Shown here piece after piece: positions 16,101 to 25,140 of a DNA stretch of 64,000 bases. The notes below the pieces were generated by a model, which ran no database searches, had not been told where the DNA came from, and was given only the letters and a program-made list of their open reading frames with translations. How positions within the stretch are numbered: the first letter of the stretch is position 1; each line of letters opens with the position of its first letter. This DNA is from CALCEB01 sp035531475 (GTDB taxonomy: Bacteria > Acidobacteriota > Terriglobia > UBA7540). Both the position numbers and the translations under genes were made by a program. Location of the stretch: contig DATKST010000052.1 of the NCBI GenBank assembly GCA_035531475.1, positions 124,001-188,000 of the forward strand, written 5' to 3'.

Positions 16101-17078
16101 TCATCCGTAGATTTCTGGATTCACCACATTGGGCGGGCGGCGGCCTTGAAGCGCGGCGAGCATGTTTTCCGCCGCCAAACTCGCCATCTTGAAGCGCGTT
16201 GCGGCGGTGGCGCTGCCCACGTGCGGCGTCAGGACGACGTTCGGCAGCTTCAGCAGTGCGGGATGGACGCGCGGTTCGTGCTCAAAGACGTCAAGGCCCG
16301 CGCCGGCTAGTCTGCCGGCCTCAAGCGCCTCCACCAGGGCTTGTTCATCCACCACATTGCCGCGCGCCGTGTTGATCAGGAATGCCGACCGTTTCATCAG
16401 GGCAAGCTCGGCCTTGCCGATGCGGTGATGAGTTTCAGGGGTCAGAGGAAAGTGCAAACTCAGGAAATCGGATTCGCGGAGCAGCGTTTCCTGGCCCACA
16501 AATTCCGCCCCCATCTCGTGCTCGACGCCTGGGTCAACGCGATGGCGGGAATGATAAAGGATGCGCATGGAAAATCCGCGTGCGCGCCGGGCCAGGGCCC
16601 GGCCAATGTTGCCGAGGCCGTAGATGCCGAGCGTCTGGTGATGAATATCGCTGCCCCAGAGCAGGCTCCAGGACCATTGTTTCCAGTCGCCATGTCGAAT
16701 GGCGCCGTCACCTTCCACCACGCGCCGCGCCACGGCGAGCAGCAGAGCGAAGGCCAGGTCGGCCGTGGTTTCTTCCAAGACGCCGCCGGTGTTGGTGACA
16801 GGGATTCGCCGCGCGCTGCACGCCGCAACGTCCACATTGTCGTAGCCAACGCCGGCATTGGCCACCACGCGCAATTCTGGCGCTGCATTTAGCACCCGGG
16901 CCGTCACCCTCGCGCCTGCCAGCAGCAACCCTTCAATGTGATGCTCACTTAGAACGCGAGTTAACTCTTCTTCGGTGAGGGACGTGTCCTCCGAGTGAGA
17001 TTCCACCTGGCAATCCGCGGCGAGGCGCTGGACCACGGCTTCCGGCATGGGCCGGGTGATGAAGACTTTGGGTTTCAT
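16101..17078 (-). CDS. D-2-hydroxyacid dehydrogenase (glyoxylate/hydroxypyruvate reductase type)
   Basis: NAD(P)H-dependent reduction of glyoxylate or hydroxypyruvate is the likely reaction. The N-terminus 'KPKVFITRPMPEAVVQRL' is typical of GyaR-like enzymes. The cofactor motif is 'LGIYGLGNIGRALARRARGF'. The catalytic set is visible as the Arg in 'INTARGNVVDEQALVEAL', the Glu in 'VFEHEP' and the His in 'LTPHVGSATAATR'. ATG 17078 is chosen because GGAGAG lies about 10 bases upstream; the longer frame to 17141 has no such site. It completes the three-enzyme hydroxyacid set with the two genes downstream. Confidence 0.9.
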   Translation of the reverse strand: MKPKVFITRPMPEAVVQRLAADCQVESHSEDTSLTEEELTRVLSEHHIEGLLLAGARVTARVLNAAPELRVVANAGVGYDNVDVAACSARRIPVTNTGGVLEETTADLAFALLLAVARRVVEGDGAIRHGDWKQWSWSLLWGSDIHHQTLGIYGLGNIGRALARRARGFSMRILYHSRHRVDPGVEHEMGAEFVGQETLLRESDFLSLHFPLTPETHHRIGKAELALMKRSAFLINTARGNVVDEQALVEALEAGRLAGAGLDVFEHEPRVHPALLKLPNVVLTPHVGSATAATRFKMASLAAENMLAALQGRRPPNVVNPEIYG

Positions 17079-17120
17079 CCGGTTGAGTCTCTCCAAGAAA
17101 TTTGAAATGTCCTCGAAAAT

Positions 17121-17167
17121 CAGAATTAGGCAGTGGCGCAACCAAACTGCGCCACGACCCAGAATTA
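17121..17167. mobile_element. MITE copy B, 31-bp minimal element with 8-bp target duplication
   Basis: The element 17129-17159 is little more than its two ends: GGCAGTGGCGCA and TGCGCCACGACC around a 7-base middle. It is flanked by perfect direct repeats CAGAATTA (17121-17128 and 17160-17167). The left end matches the left end of copy E (GGTAGTGGCGCA). Confidence 0.8.
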
Positions 17168-17205
17168 ACGAACGGTGACTTCAATCTGGCCGGACGGTAT
17201 CCAGA

Positions 17206-18126
17206 TTAATTCATTGTTTGATCCAGGACCATGAGATAAGCTGCCACCAGCCGGTAGTTCTCGTTGTAATAGCCCATATTGATGGCTGACATTTGGTCTT
17301 TCCGGCTATGGATGATGCCCAAAGTCTTTTGTGTCAGGGAGTGAATCGTGATCGTGGGCAGGTGACGCCGGCGGAACGACTCCGCATCATCGGTCCCAAC
17401 CCGTTCGACGTTGACGATGGGCAATGTGAAGCCAAGTGTCCGCGCGGTCAGGAAGAGCTTGCGAAGCAATAGAGGATTCGCATGATGCGCCCAAACTTCG
17501 GCGACATTCAGCCCCAGACATTCCAGGTTCACCATGGCCCGAATCCGGGACTGTTGCTTCCAGCTTAAATGCGAGACGTAATATCGTGACCCGATCAGAC
17601 CTTTCTCTTCATTGGAAAATCCGATAAACAGGAAAGTGTGACGAGGCGGAGTTTTTGAAAACGACTGAAAGAGAGTGGGCAGGAGCGAGGCACCACTCCA
17701 GTCGTCCACCACTCCCTGGCCGCGGCTCACATAATCGAAGTGGCCTCCCACGATAATCTCCGAGGGAGAAATGCCGGGAAGCCTGCAAACGACATCCGGC
17801 GGTTGATCCCTGCCGATTCCGACCGTTGTTAAATTTGTTTTTGAGCAACCCGCCTGGGAAAAAATGGTTCTTAACCTACTTTCACGGTCCAGATTGGTTC
17901 CCTGGAATTGTCCAAGCCTTTTTTCGAGGACCGGCACGGGGATAAAGTCCGTGTTTGAAGTAACGAAGGGCGGTGGACTTACAGTTTTGGGAGTGGCGGA
18001 AGGGGCGTTCTGCGCCAACGCGGGCTTTCCGAATAACACCCAAATCAAAGAAAGGAGAAGCCATCGGCGGCATTGGAAGTTCCGGCCTCCGCCCGTTATG
18101 CGGCAATGGAGGCTTCGGTTCAACAA
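17206..18126 (-). CDS. M28-family zinc peptidase, secreted
   Basis: Predicted aminopeptidase-like enzyme. An N-terminal hydrophobic segment 'RWLLLSLIWVLFGKPALAQ' is a signal peptide. The zinc-site blocks are 'EIIVGGHFDYVSRGQGVVDDWSGAS' (His and Asp ligands), 'FIGFSNEEKGLIGSRYYV' (catalytic and ligand Glu), an Asp in 'VGTDDAESFRRRHLPTITI' and 'IIHSRKDQMSAI' (last His). The frame stays open to 18825, but that upstream part crosses tRNA-Ser and a palindromic repeat and cannot be coding. No ATG or GTG precedes the signal peptide; the TTG at 18124-18126 is the most upstream plausible start, without a clear ribosome site, so the start is uncertain. Confidence 0.75.
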   Translation of the reverse strand: MLNRSLHCRITGGGRNFQCRRWLLLSLIWVLFGKPALAQNAPSATPKTVSPPPFVTSNTDFIPVPVLEKRLGQFQGTNLDRESRLRTIFSQAGCSKTNLTTVGIGRDQPPDVVCRLPGISPSEIIVGGHFDYVSRGQGVVDDWSGASLLPTLFQSFSKTPPRHTFLFIGFSNEEKGLIGSRYYVSHLSWKQQSRIRAMVNLECLGLNVAEVWAHHANPLLLRKLFLTARTLGFTLPIVNVERVGTDDAESFRRRHLPTITIHSLTQKTLGIIHSRKDQMSAINMGYYNENYRLVAAYLMVLDQTMN

Positions 18127-18163
18127 ATTATACAGTGCGCAATCAGTCGGCGGCCTTCCAAGA

Positions 18164-18218
18164 CTGTAGCGCCAGTCTGTGACCGGCGCATTTCGCCGCT
18201 CATGGAGCGGCGCTACAG
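18164..18218. repeat. TGTAGCG palindromic repeat
   Basis: Ends CTGTAGCG and CGCTACAG enclose 'CCAGTCTGTGACCGGCG..CGCCGCTCATGGAGCGG'. The same family of 'TGTAGCGGCGGTCTCTGACCGCCG' arms forms the middle of MITE copies C and E. Confidence 0.55.
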
Positions 18219-18415
18219 CGAATGATCGCCGCCGACTTACTTCGTTGTGTATTGCCCGAAGTCTCAGGAAAGAGATTTGTCCCCAAAGCCGGATGTTACT
18301 TCGTTTTGTCAATTGCACGGCGCCTAAGCCTAACCGGGAGTGGCAGAGCCCCGCGAGATCGAATGAAGCGCGCTGCGGTCCATCCGGGTATTCCCTTATG
18401 CTAGAATGAAAAGCG

Positions 18416-18505
18416 GGAGGGATGGGTGAGTGGTTGAAACCGGCGGTCTTGAAAACCGTTAGTCCCGAAAGGGGCTCGGGGGTTCGAATCCCTCTCCCTC
18501 CGCCA
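18416..18505 (+). tRNA. tRNA-Ser (anticodon UGA)
   Basis: The acceptor stem GGAGGGA pairs with TCCCTCC, with discriminator G and encoded CCA. The anticodon loop is CTTGAAA (anticodon TGA, reads UCA). A long variable arm (TAGTCCCGAAAGGGGCT) and the T-arm GGGGGTTCGAATCCC confirm a class II tRNA-Ser. It lies alone between two convergent-spaced genes. A -10-like TAGAAT lies a few bases upstream. Confidence 0.95.
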
Positions 18506-18769
18506 TGTGCCGCTTCGATTCCCGCATGGACTACGGGGGCGAGGCGGATCTGAGAGCATAAAGAATAGTCGCAATTTGGTTTGCAAGCTCCAGAAACCAC
18601 GTGAAAAGCTTGACCGGGCGAGGGCCGCGCCTGGCCGGAGGCTTTGGCCCCCGCTAGAGCGTTTGGGCCATCCGCCGATCTCCCAGGCGGCTTGTCTCGG
18701 AGCGCGAAATCGGCCCGGAGCTGATTGAAGTCTGGCTCGTCACCTAATTCATTGACCTTGAGGACCATG

Positions 18770-20248
18770 ATGTTGACACGTTTTGGAACGCTCATCGTTT
18801 GCGTTCTTGCACTTATGAGTTGCACCTCAGCGCCGCCCCCCGTGCCCGGGACCAGTTCTATTTATACGCTCATTGGCGACCAGCCCGTGTGCGACGTGCT
18901 TTCCTTCCAAGTCCTGATTACGGCAATGACCCTGAAAGGAGCGGCGGGAACCGCGAGCTTCGCGGTGCTGCCCACCAGCTCCGCCATCAAGGTGGACTTT
19001 GCCGAGCTCGAGGATTTCAGCACCGTGATGAATTTGACGACGGTTCCGCCGGGAACTTACGATAAGATCAAATTGACCATCGCGGCGCCGCAGCTTGTGG
19101 TTTACAACGCTGCGGACAATCCTCCCACCCAGACCATCACACCCACGCTCTCCACGGAGACACCAACCTTTGACCTCAATCCCCCGTTGGTGGTGACGGC
19201 GGGAAATTCGGGCGCGCTAAGAATCGATTACAACCTCGGTCAGTCCGTGCAATTGGGTACCAACGGCCAGATTTCCACCAATATGACCCCGGTGTTCAGT
19301 GCCACGACAGTTCCCCTGAGTGAGACGCAGTCGCCTTCGGCCGGACTCGATGATGTTTATGGGTTCGTGACCACCGTGAACAACAGCGTTCCAAACTCCG
19401 GGACCAACTTTGCCGGCAGTTTCGTATTGCAGCTCCTGGTGAATGGCTCGGGACCGGAACTCACCGTCCAGCTCAATAAATCCAGCCAACTGTTGGGTGT
19501 TCCCGCGTTGAACCAGTTGCTCACCGGCAGTTTTGTCGAAGTAAGAGGATACATCGACAGTGGTGGCAACTTTATCGCCGACACCGCCAACTCTGAATAC
19601 CACGAGGTTTCGGAGGCGAATCAGGTAGCGTTTCTGGGCATCGTTGAATCGGTGACCCGCGACTCGAACGGCAACGTCACGCAATTTAACTTTTTCAACC
19701 GGGACGAGCAACCAAATACCGGGTTTACCGTAACGCTGGACAGCACGGTGGTGGTAACTCCTTCGTCCCAGACTACTTATGCGGTCTCCTTTCCTACGGA
19801 CAATTTTGCCACTCTTCCATTTGACCCGACCGCCATCGCTCCCGGCCAGCAATTGATTGTCGACGGGACTTTTACTGCACCGCCCAGCAATCTTCCAGCA
19901 GGCACCACGCCTCCGCCTGTCCAAGTTGCAGCCAATGAAATTGTTGATCAAGTGCAGGTCCATGAGGGCAACTTCTCCTCACTCCTTGCCACCGGCTCGG
20001 ACAACTTTTCCGGCGCTTTCCTGCTTGTGCCTTGCGCCACCATCCTCCACAATACCCCAATTTACGTCTTCACCAATTCGTCGACCCAATTCGTGAACGT
20101 GGCTGGACTTTCCGGGCTCACCCCGGTCCCATCCTTGCTCGTCAAGGGGCTGCTTTTCTACAGCATGAAGGGGACCACGATCAACGGGGTTCAGGCTCCT
20201 GCCGGGTCATGGGTGCTCCTTGCCACCCAGGTACACCAGCTTACATAA
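18770..20248 (+). CDS. DUF4382/DUF5666-like lipoprotein
   Basis: About 492 aa. The N-terminal signal ends in a lipobox (LALMSC), so it is probably lipid-anchored. The first half 'LSFQVLITAMTLKGAAG..VDFAELEDFSTVMNLTTVPPGTYDKIKLTI' is typical of DUF4382 proteins. The second half contains repeated 'DDVYGFVTTVN', 'SFVEVRGYID..GNFIADTANSE' and 'VAFLGIVESVTRDSNGNVTQF' blocks that look like DUF5666/OB-like beta repeats. Two ATGs (18767, 18770) follow TTGAGGACC; the second has the better spacing from GAGG. Surface function unknown. Confidence 0.75.
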   Translation: MLTRFGTLIVCVLALMSCTSAPPPVPGTSSIYTLIGDQPVCDVLSFQVLITAMTLKGAAGTASFAVLPTSSAIKVDFAELEDFSTVMNLTTVPPGTYDKIKLTIAAPQLVVYNAADNPPTQTITPTLSTETPTFDLNPPLVVTAGNSGALRIDYNLGQSVQLGTNGQISTNMTPVFSATTVPLSETQSPSAGLDDVYGFVTTVNNSVPNSGTNFAGSFVLQLLVNGSGPELTVQLNKSSQLLGVPALNQLLTGSFVEVRGYIDSGGNFIADTANSEYHEVSEANQVAFLGIVESVTRDSNGNVTQFNFFNRDEQPNTGFTVTLDSTVVVTPSSQTTYAVSFPTDNFATLPFDPTAIAPGQQLIVDGTFTAPPSNLPAGTTPPPVQVAANEIVDQVQVHEGNFSSLLATGSDNFSGAFLLVPCATILHNTPIYVFTNSSTQFVNVAGLSGLTPVPSLLVKGLLFYSMKGTTINGVQAPAGSWVLLATQVHQLT

Positions 20249-20319
20249 AGCCGCCGGGGGGCCCTGTCCGGAAGGTTCGGCGCAGTTGTGGCAGTGGCCC
20301 CTGTACGCGCCGCTGGCTG

Positions 20320-22071
20320 CTACGGATTCTGCTGGCCTGCGGGTGATGAAGGGATCGACGGTGGCGGATAGTCCGGCAGCTTGGTCTGGGTGAGGTTGGC
20401 CCGCTTGATTTCCAGATTGTCAAACAACAGGCTGGGTGAAACGACCGTGGCTGGAATCGGTAGAAAAAGGTTCTGAGCTTCAGCATCATTGCCGGCGGCC
20501 ACCAGGTCATCACGCAAGGCGCGAACATCCATGCCGCTGAACGTCGCTCCGCGCACCAGTTGCTGATGGCCATCTTTGGCATACACGCGGTAGAGCACGC
20601 GGGGGCTGAGATCGGGCGCGGTCTGGGTCACCAGATAGCCGTAAGGAATCTCGTGTTCCTTGCAGATGGCAATCAATTTTTGCTTGAGCTGTTCGAAGGA
20701 TGAGGATTGCGAAGGCCGGACAAACAGGTTTGAAACATATGGGACGGAGGGTCCACCTGGAGTGGCGCGCCCATGCCCGTTTGAATGGGGAAAGTCCCGG
20801 ATGGGTGTACGATCGGTGAGGTAATTGATCAGGTTGCCCCGGTTGATGGCGGTCACGGGTCGAGCCTGAACGGCTTGGTCGTCAAACGCGTAAGAACCCA
20901 ACAGAGCTTTGTTCTTGAACAACTGGAGGGTTGGGTCATCCACGACGCTGAGAAATTCCGGCAGGACGCGGCTCTTGTAATAAAAGGAGTAAGCGCCAGC
21001 CACCCGCGCCGGCTGGCCAAGTTTCGGCCGTCGCCCCTCAATGTTGGCTCCTACCAATTTGGTGATCAGGCTGGCGGCCGCCAGGGGAGAGAAGAGCACG
21101 GGACCTTGATAGTCATCCTCCACCACCGGCGCATGGCGTAAATCCTTGAGGCTGTTCATCATGCGAGTGACGGCGGCGCGAATCTCCTGCTCCTGGGGCA
21201 GGTCCTGGATGCGCCGGACGTAGAATCCCGTATCCCGCATGATCTGCATCCCATCGGGAGCTTGGGTGACACCGATGAGGGTGATGGAGTAGCCGGCGGT
21301 CCCGCTTTGGGTCACCGAACCTTCAGAATTGATAAAGGTCCGGTTGATCGCGCGGAAGTTCAACACGGCTTGCGAGGACTCGATTTTGGGGTCGCTCCGG
21401 AACAGGGCGGAGACGTTGCGGATGATCTCCGTCCAGTGGATAGGATCAGCTTGGATGGTGGCAGGCGGATCCTGACCGTGAAACGGTTGTTCCTTGCTGA
21501 AGTCGTCCACCGGATGTTCTTCCACGAACTGGCGAAGCAATGCGCCCTTCTCAGTCAGCGCCTGCAGAGCATTCTTATAGGCCGCGTCCGTCACCAGCCA
21601 CACCTGGCGGCGAATCGCCATGGCATCGTTATCGATGGGGATGAGGTTGGCCACGCCCTGACCATTTCCGTAATAGCTGTCCTGGTTGTAGTTGCCCACC
21701 CGCACCACGGCGCGCAGAATCCGGTTATGCTGAGGCTGGTGGGAGATGATGGCGCCGAGCGTTGCTTGTGCCGTGTAAGAATGCTCGTCGGTGACGGCGT
21801 AGGAGATGTAATACGGCGCCGGAAACTGGCCCAGATGCATGTTTCTCGAACGCGCCAGCTCCAGGCGCAAGGCGGTGAGGACCGCCGCATCCGATGACAT
21901 TCCCGCCTGTGCCTGGGACGCGGCGGATGGCGCGGGCCGGGCGGCAGGGGTTGCGTCGGGCACAATTCCGGCGGGGCGCGGCGCGGCGGTCAAAAACACG
22001 ATCGGGCACAAAGCCGCGATCCCCATCATGGAAATTAGCGCGGATGTGCCGGATTTTGGCAATCGAGTCAT
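20320..22071 (-). CDS. TldD/PmbA-like protein lacking the zinc motif
   Basis: 583 aa secreted homologue of the neighbouring TldD-like peptidase: shared blocks are 'PYYISYAV.D', 'VVRVGNYNQDSYYGNG', 'PVVEDDYQGPVLFSPLAAASLITKLVGANIEGRRP', 'DFPHSNGHGRA' and 'YGYLVTQTAPDLS'. Where the partner has HEVLGHRVEGHR, this protein has a segment with no His pair or Glu (SLITKLVGANIEGRR), so it should not bind the catalytic zinc. A hydrophobic N-terminal signal is present. In E. coli, TldD and TldE form a heterodimer with only TldD metal-bound; a similar pairing is likely here. The start of this gene follows the partner's stop by 2 bases. Confidence 0.85.
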   Translation of the reverse strand: MTRLPKSGTSALISMMGIAALCPIVFLTAAPRPAGIVPDATPAARPAPSAASQAQAGMSSDAAVLTALRLELARSRNMHLGQFPAPYYISYAVTDEHSYTAQATLGAIISHQPQHNRILRAVVRVGNYNQDSYYGNGQGVANLIPIDNDAMAIRRQVWLVTDAAYKNALQALTEKGALLRQFVEEHPVDDFSKEQPFHGQDPPATIQADPIHWTEIIRNVSALFRSDPKIESSQAVLNFRAINRTFINSEGSVTQSGTAGYSITLIGVTQAPDGMQIMRDTGFYVRRIQDLPQEQEIRAAVTRMMNSLKDLRHAPVVEDDYQGPVLFSPLAAASLITKLVGANIEGRRPKLGQPARVAGAYSFYYKSRVLPEFLSVVDDPTLQLFKNKALLGSYAFDDQAVQARPVTAINRGNLINYLTDRTPIRDFPHSNGHGRATPGGPSVPYVSNLFVRPSQSSSFEQLKQKLIAICKEHEIPYGYLVTQTAPDLSPRVLYRVYAKDGHQQLVRGATFSGMDVRALRDDLVAAGNDAEAQNLFLPIPATVVSPSLLFDNLEIKRANLTQTKLPDYPPPSIPSSPAGQQNP

Positions 22072-22073
22072 GG

Positions 22074-23885
22074 TCAGTTTCCGCCTGACGCGGGCGGTGG
22101 CAGAATGGGCGGGCGGTTGTGGCTCTGCGCCTTCTTCTGCACCTCAATTTGCGAGAACAGCATGGCGGGCGCCACCGCCGAAACCGGAATCGATCCGGAT
22201 TCGGCTCCGCACTCGCCGTCAAACACTTGCTGGGTGTTTCCTGTCAGCACGATCTTGGTAAGGGCGTCGAGCGGTGTTCCCACAATGTCCACGCCGCGCA
22301 CCAGTTGCGGCTTGCGCCCGTCAGGAAAGACCTTCCATACCACCACCGGGATCACTTTGAAGGCTTGCGGCTCGGTCCTTTGGGTCAGCGTCAAGCCACC
22401 GGAAATATCCTGGAAGTAGAGCCCGTAAGGCTTTTTCTGCTTGCGGACCTCATCAATGAGTTTGCCCACCATTTTGGCATCGGGAACGGTCTTGGTGGAG
22501 GTCACAATCAAGTTTCCTTGCCGTCCTTCGGGCATCAGGCCATCCTGCGCCCGCCCATGGCCATTCGAAGTGGAAAAACCCTTCACCGGCATCCGCGACA
22601 TCAGGAAATTCTTCAGCACACCCTTCTCTACCACCAGGGTTTTTTCGGCGGGCACACCCTCCGAATCAAACTGATATTGGCCGCTCAGTCGAATACTGCC
22701 GGCTTCGGTCTGCAGCGGGTCATCGACGACGGTCAGAAACGGGGGCAGAACCATTTGGCCGATCTTCTTGGCGAAGGTCTGGCCTTCCTGGTTTCCGCGC
22801 TGGCGGTGTCCCTCCACGCGATGTCCCAGAACCTCGTGAAAGAAGACGGCGGCGGCGCGTCCGGAAAGCAGCGCCGGACCGCTGTAGGGTTCCACCACCG
22901 GCGCCTGGCGCAGCTCGATCAATTCCTCCGCCATCTTTTGAACGGCGGCTTCAATCTGCGGCTGGCCGGGCAAGCCGGAGGGACCGGCAGCGTCAAAAGA
23001 TTCCGTCCGCGTCAATTCCATGCCATCATCGGCGCGCGCTTCACCCACAATGGACAGACGGGCGATGGGCGATGAAGTAATGATGCGAGTTCCTTCGCTG
23101 GAGACGAAATAGCGCGTGGCATGATCCAGAGACAACATGACCACGGAATTCAGGATCTCCGGGTACTTGTTGAACAGGCCGGAATACTGCCGCAGCACCG
23201 TCTCCCAATGGGCCTGGTCAAAGTGAAGCGGCGCAGCCGGGTCCGATAAAGAAACGTGCGGAGCTTCGGTCGAAAAATCCGGCAGATTGTCCGGCTGCGC
23301 TTCCACGGAGTGGTTGGTTTTCACCTGGAGATAGGCGGCTGCGGCCTTCTTGTACTCGACGTAGGTGGTTTCCCACAAGACGTGCGCAATCGCCCCAGGA
23401 TCGTCATCAACCGGAAGCAGGTCCGAGGAGACTCCGGAGGCGAGCCCGCCGTCATCCGTATTGTCGAGGGTGGCGCTGCCTACCCGGACAGAGACATCCA
23501 ATTGGCGGCGGCGGGTCACGGTGGAGGTGAAGAGAGCGCCGTGCTCGGCAAAGACCACCGCGGTCTGGTGGTCATCGACAGAGTAGCTGATGAAATAGGG
23601 CTTGGGGTTGGACTGCGCCAAGCCCTGCATGGCCCGTTGAACTTCCTGCTGCATGGTTTGGATCAGGAGGTTTGATGCCGGAGCGGGCGCAACCGAAGCG
23701 GATGTTTGCGGTGCGGCCTGGGCCGGAGATTCATGCCGGTTCGCCGCCCGTGAGGGTAAAGACACGGCGGCCAGCACACCCAAAACCGTCAGCGATGCTG
23801 AAATCCCCCTCATAGGCCGAAAGGAGAATAACCGAAAACCTGGCATCGGAGCAAGTGCTTTCCGGGCGGCTCGGCCTTTTCTCAT
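22074..23885 (-). CDS. TldD-like zinc metallopeptidase, exported
   Basis: 603 aa. The active-site motif 'AVFFHEVLGHRVEGHRQRG' (His350, Glu351, His355) is that of TldD peptidases. Further family blocks are 'YFISYSVDDHQTAVVFAEHG', 'PFLTVVDDPLQTEAGSIRLSGQYQFDSEGVPAEKTLVVEKGVLKNFLMSRMPV' and 'STSNGHGRAQDG'. Unlike the cytosolic E. coli enzyme, it carries an N-terminal signal-like segment (about residues 25-48, ending SRA). The start is taken at 23885; ATG 23813 is an alternative that would start at the signal. With the zinc-less homologue downstream it should form a TldD/TldE-type pair in the periplasm. Confidence 0.9.
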   Translation of the reverse strand: MRKGRAARKALAPMPGFRLFSFRPMRGISASLTVLGVLAAVSLPSRAANRHESPAQAAPQTSASVAPAPASNLLIQTMQQEVQRAMQGLAQSNPKPYFISYSVDDHQTAVVFAEHGALFTSTVTRRRQLDVSVRVGSATLDNTDDGGLASGVSSDLLPVDDDPGAIAHVLWETTYVEYKKAAAAYLQVKTNHSVEAQPDNLPDFSTEAPHVSLSDPAAPLHFDQAHWETVLRQYSGLFNKYPEILNSVVMLSLDHATRYFVSSEGTRIITSSPIARLSIVGEARADDGMELTRTESFDAAGPSGLPGQPQIEAAVQKMAEELIELRQAPVVEPYSGPALLSGRAAAVFFHEVLGHRVEGHRQRGNQEGQTFAKKIGQMVLPPFLTVVDDPLQTEAGSIRLSGQYQFDSEGVPAEKTLVVEKGVLKNFLMSRMPVKGFSTSNGHGRAQDGLMPEGRQGNLIVTSTKTVPDAKMVGKLIDEVRKQKKPYGLYFQDISGGLTLTQRTEPQAFKVIPVVVWKVFPDGRKPQLVRGVDIVGTPLDALTKIVLTGNTQQVFDGECGAESGSIPVSAVAPAMLFSQIEVQKKAQSHNRPPILPPPASGGN

Positions 23886-23888
23886 GGC

Positions 23889-24512
23889 TTATTTTTTCAG
23901 TCCGTGCAAAAGGGCCACTATCATGCTGAACAACAGAAGAAAAACGAGGATGGGAATGAGCCACCACAGCAGCCGCCTTGCGCCTTGGTCCATCACCGGA
24001 CAGGGCGCTGCCGGTGTCTTTCTCCGGGCAAGATACCAGGGAAAGAAAACGATCCAGAATAGAATGCAAGCGATGCTCCAGCGGAAGGGGTGCGGAACGT
24101 TGCGGGCACGGGCATCGTAAAAAACCCAGATGGAAGTGGCGCAGACGATTCCAGCCAGAAAAAACTGCTCGTGGAGTGGGTTCAAAAATCGCTGACCGGC
24201 ATAAGCGGCCAATAACCAGACCACCAAGACAACAACAAAGATTCTCCAGGAGAACCGCGCGGGTTCAACCGAGGCGGAGGCGGCTGGAGTGAATTGCGTG
24301 AGCGGTTGATCCGCCACCGATGTAGTAACGTTAATCTTGGAAATATCCACCGATTCGTGGCAAGCGGCACAGATCCGAACCGAAGGACCGAGCATCTGCC
24401 CGCAGTTGGGGCAGGGAAACGGCTCATCCGGAACGGAAGCCGTGTCCAAGCGTTCCGGCGTGGCCGGGTTTGGAATTTCAGTTTTGGATGCGGTAGGGTC
24501 TGGTTCATTCAT
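23889..24512 (-). CDS. Zinc-ribbon membrane protein (207 aa)
   Basis: The N-terminal cytoplasmic part holds a zinc ribbon 'CPNCGQMLGPSVRICAAC' (CPxC..CxxC). A linker and four hydrophobic helices follow (about 93-110, 117-132, 142-160, 182-204). No known function. Three bases separate its stop from the TldD-like gene; it is the first gene of this three-gene operon. Confidence 0.7.
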   Translation of the reverse strand: MNEPDPTASKTEIPNPATPERLDTASVPDEPFPCPNCGQMLGPSVRICAACHESVDISKINVTTSVADQPLTQFTPAASASVEPARFSWRIFVVVLVVWLLAAYAGQRFLNPLHEQFFLAGIVCATSIWVFYDARARNVPHPFRWSIACILFWIVFFPWYLARRKTPAAPCPVMDQGARRLLWWLIPILVFLLLFSMIVALLHGLKK

Positions 24513-25137
24513 TCAGTTATTGTCCGGTTAAGCGGAAAGCGGTGAGTGAAATCCCAACCCGTGAGTCCACCCATTCATACTCTAACACGGACGCGCCTGC
24601 TTCGAATGCTTGGAGATGAGCTTGCCTCTGGCCGAAGCGGGAATCCAGTCCGCAAACCTTGCATATGTATCGGCGAGTTTATCTTGCCAACGCTCCCCTC
24701 TTACGGACCGGGCATGGCGGCATCAAGCCGCCTCTGCCAGGACCCGATTGACCGTGGCTATCCCGCTCGCGGGTCAGATCATGGAGATGATTCCCGCCGT
24801 AGTCACGGTGCGGTCGCGGCACCGGCACAGTATAATCAGGATGGCGTGGATGGCAACGGCTTTGCCTTTCGCTGCCACACCCCTTTCATTGTCACCCCCA
24901 CGAAGGCGGGGGGCCATGTGGCCACGGGTAAGAACTGGATTCGCGCTTGCGCGGGAATGACGTGGGTGGCGCAGACATGAAGAGCAATGTAAGGCCACCC
25001 GCGCGCTAAACTTACACGTGGCGCGACGGGCAGAAATACGGTCCCCTGTTGATAAAAAATGGCATACCAATTGTCTTTTAAGACTGTGAGGCCAATACGA
25101 TCGGTGTCCGATTCTGAATTTAAGTCCATGGAGGCTA
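24513..25137. other. Non-coding region with palindromic repeats
   Basis: No gene can be supported here. It contains 'CGGCGAG..GGCATGGCGGCATCAAGCCGCC' and a pair of 'CACGAAGGCGGGG / GCGCGGGAATGACG' REP-like arms (24893-24965) of the type also found inside MITE copy A. Confidence 0.5.
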
Positions 25138-25140
25138 ATG

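Noticed and set aside
18127..18825. N-terminal extension of the M28 peptidase
   Set aside because: It runs antisense through tRNA-Ser and a palindromic repeat and has no domain.
22119..23075. 318-aa plus-strand ORF opposite the TldD-like gene
   Set aside because: Antisense shadow in GC-rich DNA; the opposite strand carries a full conserved protein.
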